From: Endozoicomonas sp. 8E
GTDB taxonomy: Bacteria > Pseudomonadota > Gammaproteobacteria > Pseudomonadales > Endozoicomonadaceae
Direction: 5' to 3'
DNA: 64,000 bases
Assembly: GCF_032883915.1 (NCBI RefSeq)
Contig: NZ_CP120717.1
Span: 1,122,501-1,186,500, forward strand
The translations under genes were made by a program, and so were the position numbers. The notes beneath the pieces were generated by a model. It saw only the letters and a list, made by a program, of their open reading frames with translations, had not been told where the DNA came from and ran no database searches. Each line of letters opens with the position of its first letter. Positions within the stretch are counted from its first letter, which is position 1. Positions 9,241-19,000 of the stretch are shown here, piece by piece.

Positions 9241-9535
9241 ATTCCCGCGAAGGCGGGAATCCACACTGACTCACCACAAGAACCATTCTGCCCGGTGCCC
9301 CCCCTGGCCTTGTCATCCCCGAGAAGGCAGAGATCCACCGTTGGCGCTGGATTCCCGCCTTCGCGGGAATGACGACCTCAGACATGGGAACGAGTTATTG
9401 GGCTTTTGCGACAGCCTCCTTCGCGGGAATGACGACCTCAGAGCATGGGAACGAGTTATTGGGCTTTTGCGACAGCCTCCTTCGCGGGAATGACGACCTC
9501 AGAGCATGGGAACGAGCTGTTGGAGTTTTGCAACA
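9241..9535. repeat. dRS3-like block plus 60/61-bp tandem repeats
   Basis: Palindromes lie at 9241-9260 and 9351-9370, followed by three 60-61-bp units starting at 9359, 9419 and 9480. This is a second copy of the arrangement at 703-1064. From 9536 to 9686 there is diverged repeat-like sequence with no credible gene. Confidence 0.85.
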
Positions 9536-9686
9536 CCCTCGCTCTGCGTGGGAATGCATATCTCCCCTGAAAAGCGTACTCTGCAGCGCGAGATAGGTAT
9601 GGGCTCCCAAGCTGGAGCATGGGAACCAGAGTTTTGCGACAGCCTCGAAGGAGGTCGTTTCAGGTCGACGGCGAACTTTATACAAG

Positions 9687-9716
9687 TTTTATTGTCATAA
9701 ATTTTATTGTCATAAA
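9687..9716 (+). repeat. 15-bp perfect direct repeat upstream of PEP-synthase-like gene
   Basis: TTTTATTGTCATAAA occurs twice back to back (9687-9701 and 9702-9716). An AGGAGAGG string follows at 9718-9725, but the ATG after it (9736) is closed one codon later. The pair could be a binding site or a slippage duplication. Confidence 0.6.
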
Positions 9717-9788
9717 TAGGAGAGGTACTTTATTTATGCGTTAGCGATTAAATCATGGATGAACATTAGTATGGTAGGGTGTGTCAGA

Positions 9789-9908
9789 ATGTTAAATGCT
9801 AATTTTGGTGACTCAAAGCTCCAAATCCCGACAACGAATCCAAACCAGGATACCTGGTCTGGCAGTCCAACCAATCGGTCTGAAAGTGAATCCAAAGAGA
9901 CATTTTGA
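9789..9908 (+). pseudogene. Displaced N-terminus of the PEP-synthase-like gene
   Basis: An ATG at 9789 (AGGG upstream; an in-frame ATG also lies at 9771) opens a frame reading MLNANFGDSKLQIPTTNPNQ and ending ETF-stop at 9906-9908. Removing one T from the TTTT run at 9903-9906 joins it to the frame of the next gene, giving ETFDPGGVPAIQT. I infer this is the original N-terminus and that a +1 change split it from the rest. The residue mix looks like real protein, unlike the start of the other frame. Confidence 0.55.
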
Positions 9909-11487
9909 TCCTGGTGGCGTTCCAGCCATCCAAACGCATTTAGCCAAGCGTCTCTGTCGTTTGTCTGTTCCAGATCAGGTAGGCACACTCCGGGAACAAC
10001 TTGGGGGCAAGGGAATGTTTTTGCAGCGGATGAAGGACGCCGGTCTGAATGTTCCACCGTTTAAATGTGTGACCACCCAGGTCGTGAATGCGCTTGAACA
10101 ACACCCTCTGAATCCTCGTTCTTTAGCTCGTTATCTTCCCGATATCGCCTACGAGCCGGGTGCGCAGGCCAGTCTGGCGCACATCAAGGAATACCTTAAT
10201 ACTTTGTCATCTTCAGACGTCAAAAGAACCGGGGTGCTGAAGGGGCTGGCGGAATTTATTGCCAGTGATGACTTTTACCAGCAGATTAAAGAGTCTGAAG
10301 CGGCCCAACAAATCAGGGATCTGCGTCATCAGTTGGACAAACCCTCCCTATCAAAACCGGTTATCGTCCGCAGTTCTGGCATCAACGAAGATAATTACGG
10401 CGACGCCCAGGCGGGCAAATACCTCTCTTTAGTTCAGGAAGAAGACGATGTTCTGCGAACCTGTCTCAAGGTCACGGCTTCAGGCTACCACCCTGAAGTC
10501 TGTCCCGCAGGCGTACCACAACCCATGGCACTGATCATCCAGGAGTGTATTGACTGTCAATACGGCGGGGTCATCATGAGCTTTAAATCTTTTCGGGATG
10601 GTACCATCGGGGTTGAGTTCACCCGCGGTCAACCCAGAGGTGTGGTTGCAGGGCGGTCCGGTAATACGCCTCACCGCATCGATATTTCTGACCAGGAAGG
10701 CCCTGACAGCTATCAATATTTTCCCGGTACGATCTCAAGTCATTTTGTCCTGCGCAAAAGCACTAACGGCTATTCAGAAACCAGAATTGAAAATGCAGAC
10801 ACTCATAAAGACGACGTTAGTCATATAGTTAATGATAAAATGGTTTCAGATATCAGGAAGATGGTGACAACGCTGGAAAGCCTACTGCTCTGCCCCGTGG
10901 ATGCGGAGTTCGCCATTAATCCTGAGGGTGTCCCGTTCCTGTTGCAGGTGCGTCCTGTTACCCAACTCTCTGGCGATATGGACTTTACCATGCCCATGCC
11001 CAAAGAGACCATTGCTATTGGTGCGGGTGTCAGCGAAGGCTTTTGCACCGGATCACTTTGGCTGGCCAGACGACCAGAGGCAGACTCTATGCCGGATGGA
11101 GCCATCGTCGTAGCTGACCACATTGAAGACTGGATGCTTGAGCCTGAGTTCCTGAAACGGGTTGGCGGTTTTGTCATTGCCAAAGGAGGATTCAATGCTC
11201 ATGTGGCGATCCTTATGAAACAGGAACAAAAAACTTTGATGCTGGCCGGTGATCAGTTTCAAGCGGTGTCTGTTCAGGCCGGCCAACAGGCGACACTGGT
11301 CTGCGCTTGCTTTAATGATGAGCCTGGTGCCTTTATTGTTGCCGGTGATCTTAGCGGAAAACTGGCCAGTTGCAGAAAGCTGTCCTCAGCTGTTCCTGAT
11401 GTGTCGTTAGCCAAAGCCGTCCCCTCACGGGATGATTTATCCTTTCCTGAAGGCACATTCCTTGAGGTTGCCAGCGGTTTCAAATAG
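9796..11487 (+). CDS. PEP-synthase/PPDK-like protein: ATP-grasp and phosphohistidine domains (probably disrupted)
   Basis: From about residue 66 the product matches the nucleotide-binding half of PEP synthase/pyruvate phosphate dikinase. It has REQLGGKGMFLQRMKDAGL then VPPF, KPVIVRSSGINEDNYGDAQAG (near 186-206), and EFAINPEGVPFLLQVRPVTQ (near 371-390). A swivelling phosphohistidine domain carries GGFNAHVAIL with the likely phospho-acceptor His469. The PEP-binding TIM barrel of true PEP synthase is missing, so the overall reaction is unknown; rifampin-phosphotransferase-like proteins are one comparison. The first ~37 residues from the ATG at 9796 look out of frame. The gene stops at TAG 11485-11487, but the same frame stays open through 11488-11571 into the next gene, so I read both as one damaged gene, 9789-13080. 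It is one of few plus-strand genes here. Confidence 0.75.
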   Translation: MLILVTQSSKSRQRIQTRIPGLAVQPIGLKVNPKRHFDPGGVPAIQTHLAKRLCRLSVPDQVGTLREQLGGKGMFLQRMKDAGLNVPPFKCVTTQVVNALEQHPLNPRSLARYLPDIAYEPGAQASLAHIKEYLNTLSSSDVKRTGVLKGLAEFIASDDFYQQIKESEAAQQIRDLRHQLDKPSLSKPVIVRSSGINEDNYGDAQAGKYLSLVQEEDDVLRTCLKVTASGYHPEVCPAGVPQPMALIIQECIDCQYGGVIMSFKSFRDGTIGVEFTRGQPRGVVAGRSGNTPHRIDISDQEGPDSYQYFPGTISSHFVLRKSTNGYSETRIENADTHKDDVSHIVNDKMVSDIRKMVTTLESLLLCPVDAEFAINPEGVPFLLQVRPVTQLSGDMDFTMPMPKETIAIGAGVSEGFCTGSLWLARRPEADSMPDGAIVVADHIEDWMLEPEFLKRVGGFVIAKGGFNAHVAILMKQEQKTLMLAGDQFQAVSVQAGQQATLVCACFNDEPGAFIVAGDLSGKLASCRKLSSAVPDVSLAKAVPSRDDLSFPEGTFLEVASGFK

Positions 11488-13080
11488 CTCACGGATCAAA
11501 ATGCCCGCCTGCTGGCATTATTTGCCCCCGGTGCCGGACTGGATGGTCTGGCCAACCCGGTAAAACTGAGCATGTCACCACAAGGATCCAGAATACTGGC
11601 AGAGACTGAAGACAGCGTAAATCGGCTGGTTTATGGGGCCGAAGCCCTGTTGCAGGGTTACCGGGCCTTCTTAGAGCTGGCGGGTGAGAAAGGTTCACCC
11701 GAGGTTCAGTTATTGCGGGATGAATTGCCACTACTGATCAGCCGCTTCGAGACTTTGCAAAAGACCATCCAATCAGGGCTGGAGCGAATCATTCTGCCCA
11801 TGCACGCTGCTGAAGAAGGGCGGCTATCCCCGGGTATCTTTCGTCAATGGCTGGCCGATTGCCATAAGTTACAATCCGATCTTCAAGCTCTCAACCCCAA
11901 GCAAGCTGAGCAGGTCCGAAGTGTCCATGAGCTGATTTTTGCCCTGCATCAGCGCTTTGTAAACGCACTGGCACCGGTCACTCTGGCTTCGGGCCAGGGC
12001 AGGATATCTTCGGAAAAGAAAATCACCTATGTCGATTGCACGACCTCGGGTGGCTCGGTAGAAAAAGCTCCACTGCTGAGGCCGTCCGACAAAGCATTCA
12101 TCGAAGAAGCAGGAAAATCAGGGACTGTCGTCAGTACGGATGATGCCTTGATTGTTAACCTGAAACTTGGAACTCATATGAGCGTTATCGAGCTACTTGA
12201 ACAGGCAGATGGGGGGAAAGGACGAACCCTGCGGCTGAAATTATCTGACGAATTTAATAAGCCTGATAAAGGATTTAAATCCGGCAAGTTAAAGCGTATG
12301 TGGTTTCTGGCACAATTTCTAAAAGCGATCGAACTGGATGAAAACTCTGACCCCATGAAGATAAGTTGCAACGCCGTAGCGGGTGAAATAACCATTGAAT
12401 GCCCGCAAATGAAATCACGTAAGACCATGCAGAATGCCTTTGAACAACTGCTCATTGTGATAAATGGTATGTTTTGTCTGGATACACGCCTTGGAGAGAT
12501 AGCCATTTTTGGAAGAGATCAGTGGGACTTTAATGTACTTGCACAACATCTTAATTGCGATGTTACGACAGAAGCTGACAGATTCGCCTTTCAACACAGC
12601 CTTTTCTCAATCTTTTATGTTCACTCTCTTCGCAGTATTCCTCCTTGCTACAAGTTATTAAGCAACCACCAACAGTTTATTCATCATGCTCATCGGTTGG
12701 GAGTGTGTCATTCTTTAATATCCTTCAAGAAAGAATCGAAGGGTAGTTTTCGGGAAATGTTTATGAGCGATGAGATGAGTGAGGATATCCGCAGGGAAAT
12801 CTTACAGCATCTTGTATTGTTAAACCCTAAAAGGGCTACACGATTGTACGAGGATGTCTACCCCGATTTAAAAGATAAATACTTTGTTATCACCCCAACA
12901 CACGACTACAAGCCAGAATTTGTTGTTGAACCCGTTGAGCCCTATAGGGATCATAATGAACAATTCGCGCAAACCCTGCTGAAGCATGGACTGAAATATG
13001 CCAGCAAACGGGCTCGGCGCGATTACTGCTACTTGGGGATTCGTGACCATTCCCTCGAAAAACGCATCATGACCAAATAG
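11488..13080 (+). CDS. C-terminal half of the PEP-synthase-like protein, after an in-frame TAG
   Basis: The first available Met is at 11572, giving 502 residues, but the 28 codons before it (LTDQNARLLALFAPGAG and on) are in frame and look protein-like. I therefore give the segment from just after the TAG. The first ~150 residues are helix-rich; the rest (for example ITYVDCTTSGGS, RLGEIAIFGRDQWDFNVLAQ) is not recognised. It replaces the TIM barrel expected in PEP synthase. The last codons (EKRIMTK-stop) lie in DNA that matches the 3' flank of the giant genes, and the stop at 13078-13080 is 3 bp from the convergent giant gene. No clear ribosome-binding site precedes 11572, so independent translation is doubtful. 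Confidence 0.65.
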   Translation, partial: LTDQNARLLALFAPGAGLDGLANPVKLSMSPQGSRILAETEDSVNRLVYGAEALLQGYRAFLELAGEKGSPEVQLLRDELPLLISRFETLQKTIQSGLERIILPMHAAEEGRLSPGIFRQWLADCHKLQSDLQALNPKQAEQVRSVHELIFALHQRFVNALAPVTLASGQGRISSEKKITYVDCTTSGGSVEKAPLLRPSDKAFIEEAGKSGTVVSTDDALIVNLKLGTHMSVIELLEQADGGKGRTLRLKLSDEFNKPDKGFKSGKLKRMWFLAQFLKAIELDENSDPMKISCNAVAGEITIECPQMKSRKTMQNAFEQLLIVINGMFCLDTRLGEIAIFGRDQWDFNVLAQHLNCDVTTEADRFAFQHSLFSIFYVHSLRSIPPCYKLLSNHQQFIHHAHRLGVCHSLISFKKESKGSFREMFMSDEMSEDIRREILQHLVLLNPKRATRLYEDVYPDLKDKYFVITPTHDYKPEFVVEPVEPYRDHNEQFAQTLLKHGLKYASKRARRDYCYLGIRDHSLEKRIMTK

Positions 13081-13083
13081 TTA

Positions 13084-16000
13084 TCAGGTATCCAATGACT
13101 CATAAATCGAATTCAAATTCACGGTACTCAAAAACTCTCCGGCAATTTTTGTCAGCTCGTCGTTTTTGAGTACCAGAGCATTGCTGGCATTATGTGCCTG
13201 TCGTAAGTAGGCATCCTCAATAAGTTCCTGACACTCGCGAGGGCTAGCAATATGCAACATCGCATACAGCTCTACCGGTGAGGATGGGTCATAAGTACCA
13301 CATTCTTTACTCATAAAAGCACCTGCCCAGCAACAGCTTAAGCAACCGCCTTTCGAGTGTGTCACTTCATAAAGGTAATGACAGAAGGCCTGCTGAATTG
13401 CTTGTTTGCATTGCTTTTTTAACTTCTCCAAGAGCGTTTCTGCTTTCAATACCAGAGGGTAGGACTTTGATTTGAGCATTTCCAATACCTGCTTCCAGTT
13501 AGGGCTGCTATTAACTTTTCGCTGATACAGGGCTTCGGCTTTTTCTTCAATCACTGTCTTGTTCCAGGCAGGCTGCCCCATGAGAATCACCGGACGATGG
13601 TTCGCCTTGCCCGAGGTTAACTGCGGAAATGCGGGCCGTTGCTCCAGTATTCGTTCTATATTCGGAATACCCTCAGGTTGGTCTGTCCAGGCGTCTTCTA
13701 TAGATGGATTGGCAATTTCACCTTCAAGAGATGACGAGCGCCCATCATGACAATGAGTGACGAAAAAGGCATTCTTTTTTTCCTCATGGATGGTGGCATT
13801 AACATTGCACGTCCGATTATCTTTTCCCCTGGAGAAGAATGTCTTATACCACTTTTTCAGGCAATGGCTGGCGTCAACCTTCAGTTCATCGACGTTGACC
13901 AGACGCACCAGTAGCTCATGATGTTGAAGCGGCATGATACCACCGTTCCGCTTGTTGGACACGGGATCCAACCAACCTGATAGCAGAGCTTCACGGGCAA
14001 AGCGAATAAACGAAGGCCTGGCCAAGTCAGTGTTCACAATATCTACCATTGAACGCAACCACTCGTAAGGGTATTCTCCGTTCTGTTCAACCATTTTTGA
14101 ATGAAGTAGCCTGAGCGGTTCAGTGACCTGAACTTCATCATTGTCAGACAATATTTGAATGACTGCCTCGGGCATCGGTCTATAAGGAGGCTTGCCGAAA
14201 TCCATCACTCTACCGAGCAGTCGATTCGTAGGATGGTCCAATGCTTCTGTCTTCAGCGACTCTAACAGCGAGACACCCAGGGAAAAACCGGCAAAACTTT
14301 TTTCTACCCAAAGCTTCTTTACTATTTCGATAATAAATCGATCGACTTGTGTAATAAATGGTAATAAACCGCCTGTCTCAACGGCTTTCTTCAGTTGCTC
14401 AAGGCTCATGTTAAAGGCTCTAGCCAGAGCTTGAATTTGTTCTGAATCAGCCTCTTCCAGAAGGTCCTGAAGATGCTTTGATGCAGCGTTCAAATCACAG
14501 AACTTCCCGGAATCAGGTGTAATTTTTGTCACCTCCCCGGGCGCTCCGCCCAAATCTACTGACTCCCAGGTTTGGCCTCCATCCACGGAATACTCGGGGA
14601 AGCAGTGGAAAAGGCTATCAATTTGCCGACAGGGAATCCCGAAGTAACGGCAAAAAGCAATAAAAACAGGCACGCGATGACGACAGCTACCTTGTCGTTT
14701 TGTTACGAGAAATTCAAAGAAATTTTCATGCTCTCCTGGTTTAGCTTCACCGGAGAACTGTTCGCAATATTCCGTGATTGCGTTAATTCGTTGCCTGGTG
14801 TCTTCAGGGCTTGCTATTGTCTGCAAAAGTGCCTGTATTTTGGGTGGATGTTCGCCAGTGTTATTAAAGTTATTAAGCAGTTCTTTCATTACGGACTTGA
14901 TACTTTCTGTACAATCGACGTCAAAATGTATTGATCGTTCTGTTCGGGTTGCTTCAGTACCCGTTTTTTTGCCCGGCTTTGCGGGTTCTACGACATAAGT
15001 ACATTGAAAACTCTGGAAGGCTTCGGCCTGGGGAATAAGCAGTGTATGAAGCCCGGTATATGTGTCCCTGATCAGTTTATGCGGCAAATAGGGCTCTATA
15101 CGCAGGGCCACGATAGAGTCACTGGCCGTCAGGCTGGGTAAGGGATATTGGCCATTCTGTGATGACATCTTAAGGGTCGCCAGCGTTTGGTTTCTGGTTA
15201 ATGTCATTTCATAATCATTACCTGATAACCGCCTGGGTGTGAGGGTTTCGACTCCCAGAAGGTGTTTACCATCAAGACTGATCTTTTTGATTTCTCCCCT
15301 GGCAGTGACACGAATATCTACTGCCCGCCAGCGATACATTTCGGGGGGATGCTGGGAATCAAAAATTTTGTAAAGTTCAACCTTTGGCGTCTCCTCATCC
15401 TCATAGTTGGTTATTTGGTCCAATGCAGGAGCTTCTTCTTCCTCAACTTCCGGGTCATACGGTTCAGTAGCGTCATTACCGCTAATCGCTGATGCTTCGT
15501 TAATAAATTCGTTTACCAAGTGGTCTGGCAGAGCGCTGATCTGATGCCAGAATCCGGGCCAGCATTGAACGTCACGAGCTTTCCATGCCTGTATCTGCTT
15601 ATCAGCTTCCTCAAGGTAAGGTTGGTAAGCCGGCATTTTCAGCGTTTGTGCCTGTTCTTTGGTCAGGGGGAATACGCTATTGGCGTCCACTTCCGTACGG
15701 GCAAACACACGAGTGAACCAGCATTGCTGCCAGTGTCTGTACAGTACCTGTGTGAAAATATCGTCCGACTGATCCGGCTTCAGGGTAAGACCGGATGCTC
15801 GCCACCTGGACTGGGCCAGCCTCTTGATGATTTCCGTTTTGGCTTCCTCTTTATCCAGACGAGTGTTAAAACGAATTTCATGGCGTTTTTCATCAAGACT
15901 GTTGCGATGACTGCCTCGTATCAACCATGGGCGATTAATGCCGGATACCGTTTGGTAGAACCATTCGCTCATTTCAGGGTGAAGCGCTTCCTTATCCATG

Positions 16001-19000
16001 GCAATAGCTGATAGCCCGGGCAGTTCCTCCAGCGATAGGTTGGCGGCCATGAGATAAAGCCGGTAGTACTGATTGAGGTTTTGATGAACGGCTTTTTCGC
16101 TAAAATCGCCTCCTCTGGTGATAGCCCTGGCAACATTCTGCAGATCAAGGCTGGTCGGCCGCAATGGCAGTTTTTTGCGTTGCAGGTGTGCCCTTAAAAG
16201 ACAATGTTTTTCTGTCAGCTTTTTAGCGACGAATGTCCCTTCTGAGGACTCTGGCAACGCTTTTTCGGCAATGGTCTGTAATTCTTCCGGGTTGTACTGC
16301 CGGATGGGCAAATGTCGAAAACGCCCTTTCAGTGCCGGTGATAAGGGTTTTCGCCCGCTGTACTCAGGCGGGTTGATGGTGGCAAACAGGTGGAAGCCGG
16401 GATGGGCGTCTCCGGCCAGAATATGGTTCAATTCACCTTCCAGATGTTGGCTGTCGATCAGATTCATTTCCGAAATCACCACGATACCGCCTTTCACTTT
16501 TGCCTTCTGGATCGTTTCACACACTTTGTCCCAGGAACAATCACAGGCATTCAGGTAAAAGACTTCCGGCATGGATTCTTGCCGTTGTTCAGCCTGCTGT
16601 TTGACACTTTCAATCACCAGGTTCAGCGTGGCATCTTTACCCCGCCCGGCCGGACCTTCAATCAGTGTTGCCTGACGACCGCCGTGTTTTCTTTCGAGAT
16701 GATAAGCCTGCTGACAGCGGCTTAAATCCTGTCCAAGCTGTTGCACCAGTTCACGGACTGCCGAGCCGGAGGTATCAAAGTCTGGCCGGATTTTTTCGCT
16801 GACTGTACTGAAGGTCTGATGAATATCTGACAGGGTCTTGTTACGAACTTTGTCGCTCAGGGTGTTCTCCGGTTGGTAACGGGCAGCAAACCAGATTTCC
16901 AGTGCTGACAGGGCATCCTGATGAGTTTCGGTGATTTCCGGCCCCAGTACATCCCGAAAACTCTGTTGGATCAAACTGTTTATTTGCTCACAGGTCACAC
17001 TGCCGCGTGCGGGCAGGGCACGATCCAGATACCAGCCCACCCAGCTGCAGATATCCGTTAAATCCCTGGGGGTAAACTCATGCTCGGGCAAGAGTTCCTG
17101 ATAATGTTGCCAGAGTGCCATCACACTTTTGGTGGCACTGCGAGCAAAGTCGTTTATTTGATGCTCCAGCAGATGCTCTTGTAAATGCCTGACCAGAGCC
17201 GGTTCCACCACCCTGTCCCGAAGGAATGCCTGGTCCAGGCGTGGGTAGTAAGCCCTGGGCAATTTCTCTTTAAGAGCCGGGTCCATTTGGCGCCCGGCGT
17301 AATGATCCGGGTTACCGGTAAGAATCACCCGGTGTTTTGAGCTGACCCTGACAGGATGACCATTCACGTAAATGCAGGGTTCTCTTTCCCATAAGCCGTT
17401 CAATGATGCCAGTAATCCGGCTTTGGTCAGGTTGGCCTCGTCCAGCACCAGAGTGATGTACTCTCCTCCAGCACAGCCTCCGTCTTTGTCGGATTTGGTC
17501 TTGGCCCATTCCATCAATGCCCGGTTTTGCTGCATCATAGAGCGGTCGCCATCGGCGTGTTGTTGCCACTGCCAGCGTTTCATCAGGGTTTGATCGCTGT
17601 CAGAAGGTCCAAGGGAAATGACTGAAGCTTGTCCTGAAGCCTTGGCCATTTTGGCAGAAAAGTAACTTTTCCCGGTGCCGGTTTCTCCCTGCAGGAATAT
17701 AACAGGAGAGTCCGTAAGCCGGTCATGGAGCCGGGACAATCGACGGCTTTCACGATCTTTCTGACTCATCTCGCCGTGATAAAGATCCTGAGCCAGTGCT
17801 GACAAGGACTTATCGGCGGAACTGTGCAATTGCAGCGATTCAGACAGTCGATGCTCTATACGTTCAATGTCTTCTGCTTTAGAATTCGCTGTTCTGGCCC
17901 TGTGAAAACAATCGGAGGCCAGCGCTCGAATGGTGTCGGATCGGGTCTGCCCCGGTGGCAGAATTAACTGCCAGCCGGAAGCCAGCGCATCTTGCAAACG
18001 TTTAATCTGTCTGGTTGGCCTGATCGCTAACGATTGCCAGGACTCTGCTTCCGCAGGATCGACTTTTAACTGATACGCCAATGCATCTCGTTTTTTTCCG
18101 GGCGCATGGGCCACGATCAAGGCACAGAGCCTGTCGAGAGTTTCTTTTTCATCCCGCCATGAAAATGGCTTTTTATAGGACAGTTGTAATTTTTCATTAA
18201 ATACAACCGGGTCAAAGGCTCTGGCCAGTGACCACAGGTTCTGTCCCACAAAGGCTCTATCTAACGGCAGGGCACTGTTGATGATGGCGTTTATGCGATC
18301 CGGGTCTACCGAGGCGATTTGATGCTCATCTGGCAATAGCTGCTGACAAGCCACTTTCATAAAATCACGCACGGGCGGATGCTGCCGGGTACCATGGGTG
18401 ATAACGCTGTCGATGGCCTTGCGCCAGTGACAGGGCAGGAGCTGCAGGGACTGGTCGACCTGTTGTGCCCGCCGGGCAGCCAGTATCAGGCTATTCAATA
18501 ACTCTTCGGTTACTTCAGGAAGAGGGTTACACAGGTGGGCAGGTACGGTTTTAAAGGCTTGGTAAAGTTCATTAAGTGCTTGTTCAGGCAGTTCAGTCCG
18601 GGAGATTTCATGCTTGACGGCGTTGATATCCCAAAGATCGACTTCAGGACATGGCTTACTGGTGGCAACCATCGAACGAAATACGGAAGATGGACTTTTC
18701 ACAGACTCAGGCCAAAGCATCGTGACATGAGCGTCCGGATAGGCCTGTAATTGCCCATTTACCAACAGCGGTTGGCCAACAACCAGAGGTTCCAGAAGCT
18801 GCTGAAGGGTTGGATTGCTTTCCAGCCCCCGCAATACTACCGGCTTACCAGCAGTCAATGCCTCCTGCAACTTAGTCTTGCGGTGTCCAAAATGGGCCTT
18901 TTGTTCCGAGGTGATATGGATATTATCAAATAGCTGGCTGAAGCTGGTTTGTTCATTGACCTGAATGACCAGGGGAGTTTGCGGGAGGTCATTGATCCAA

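Noticed and set aside
11485-11487. TAG as a recoded codon (for example pyrrolysine)
   Set aside because: Nothing nearby supports recoding, and the gene has another frame lesion, so simple decay is more likely.
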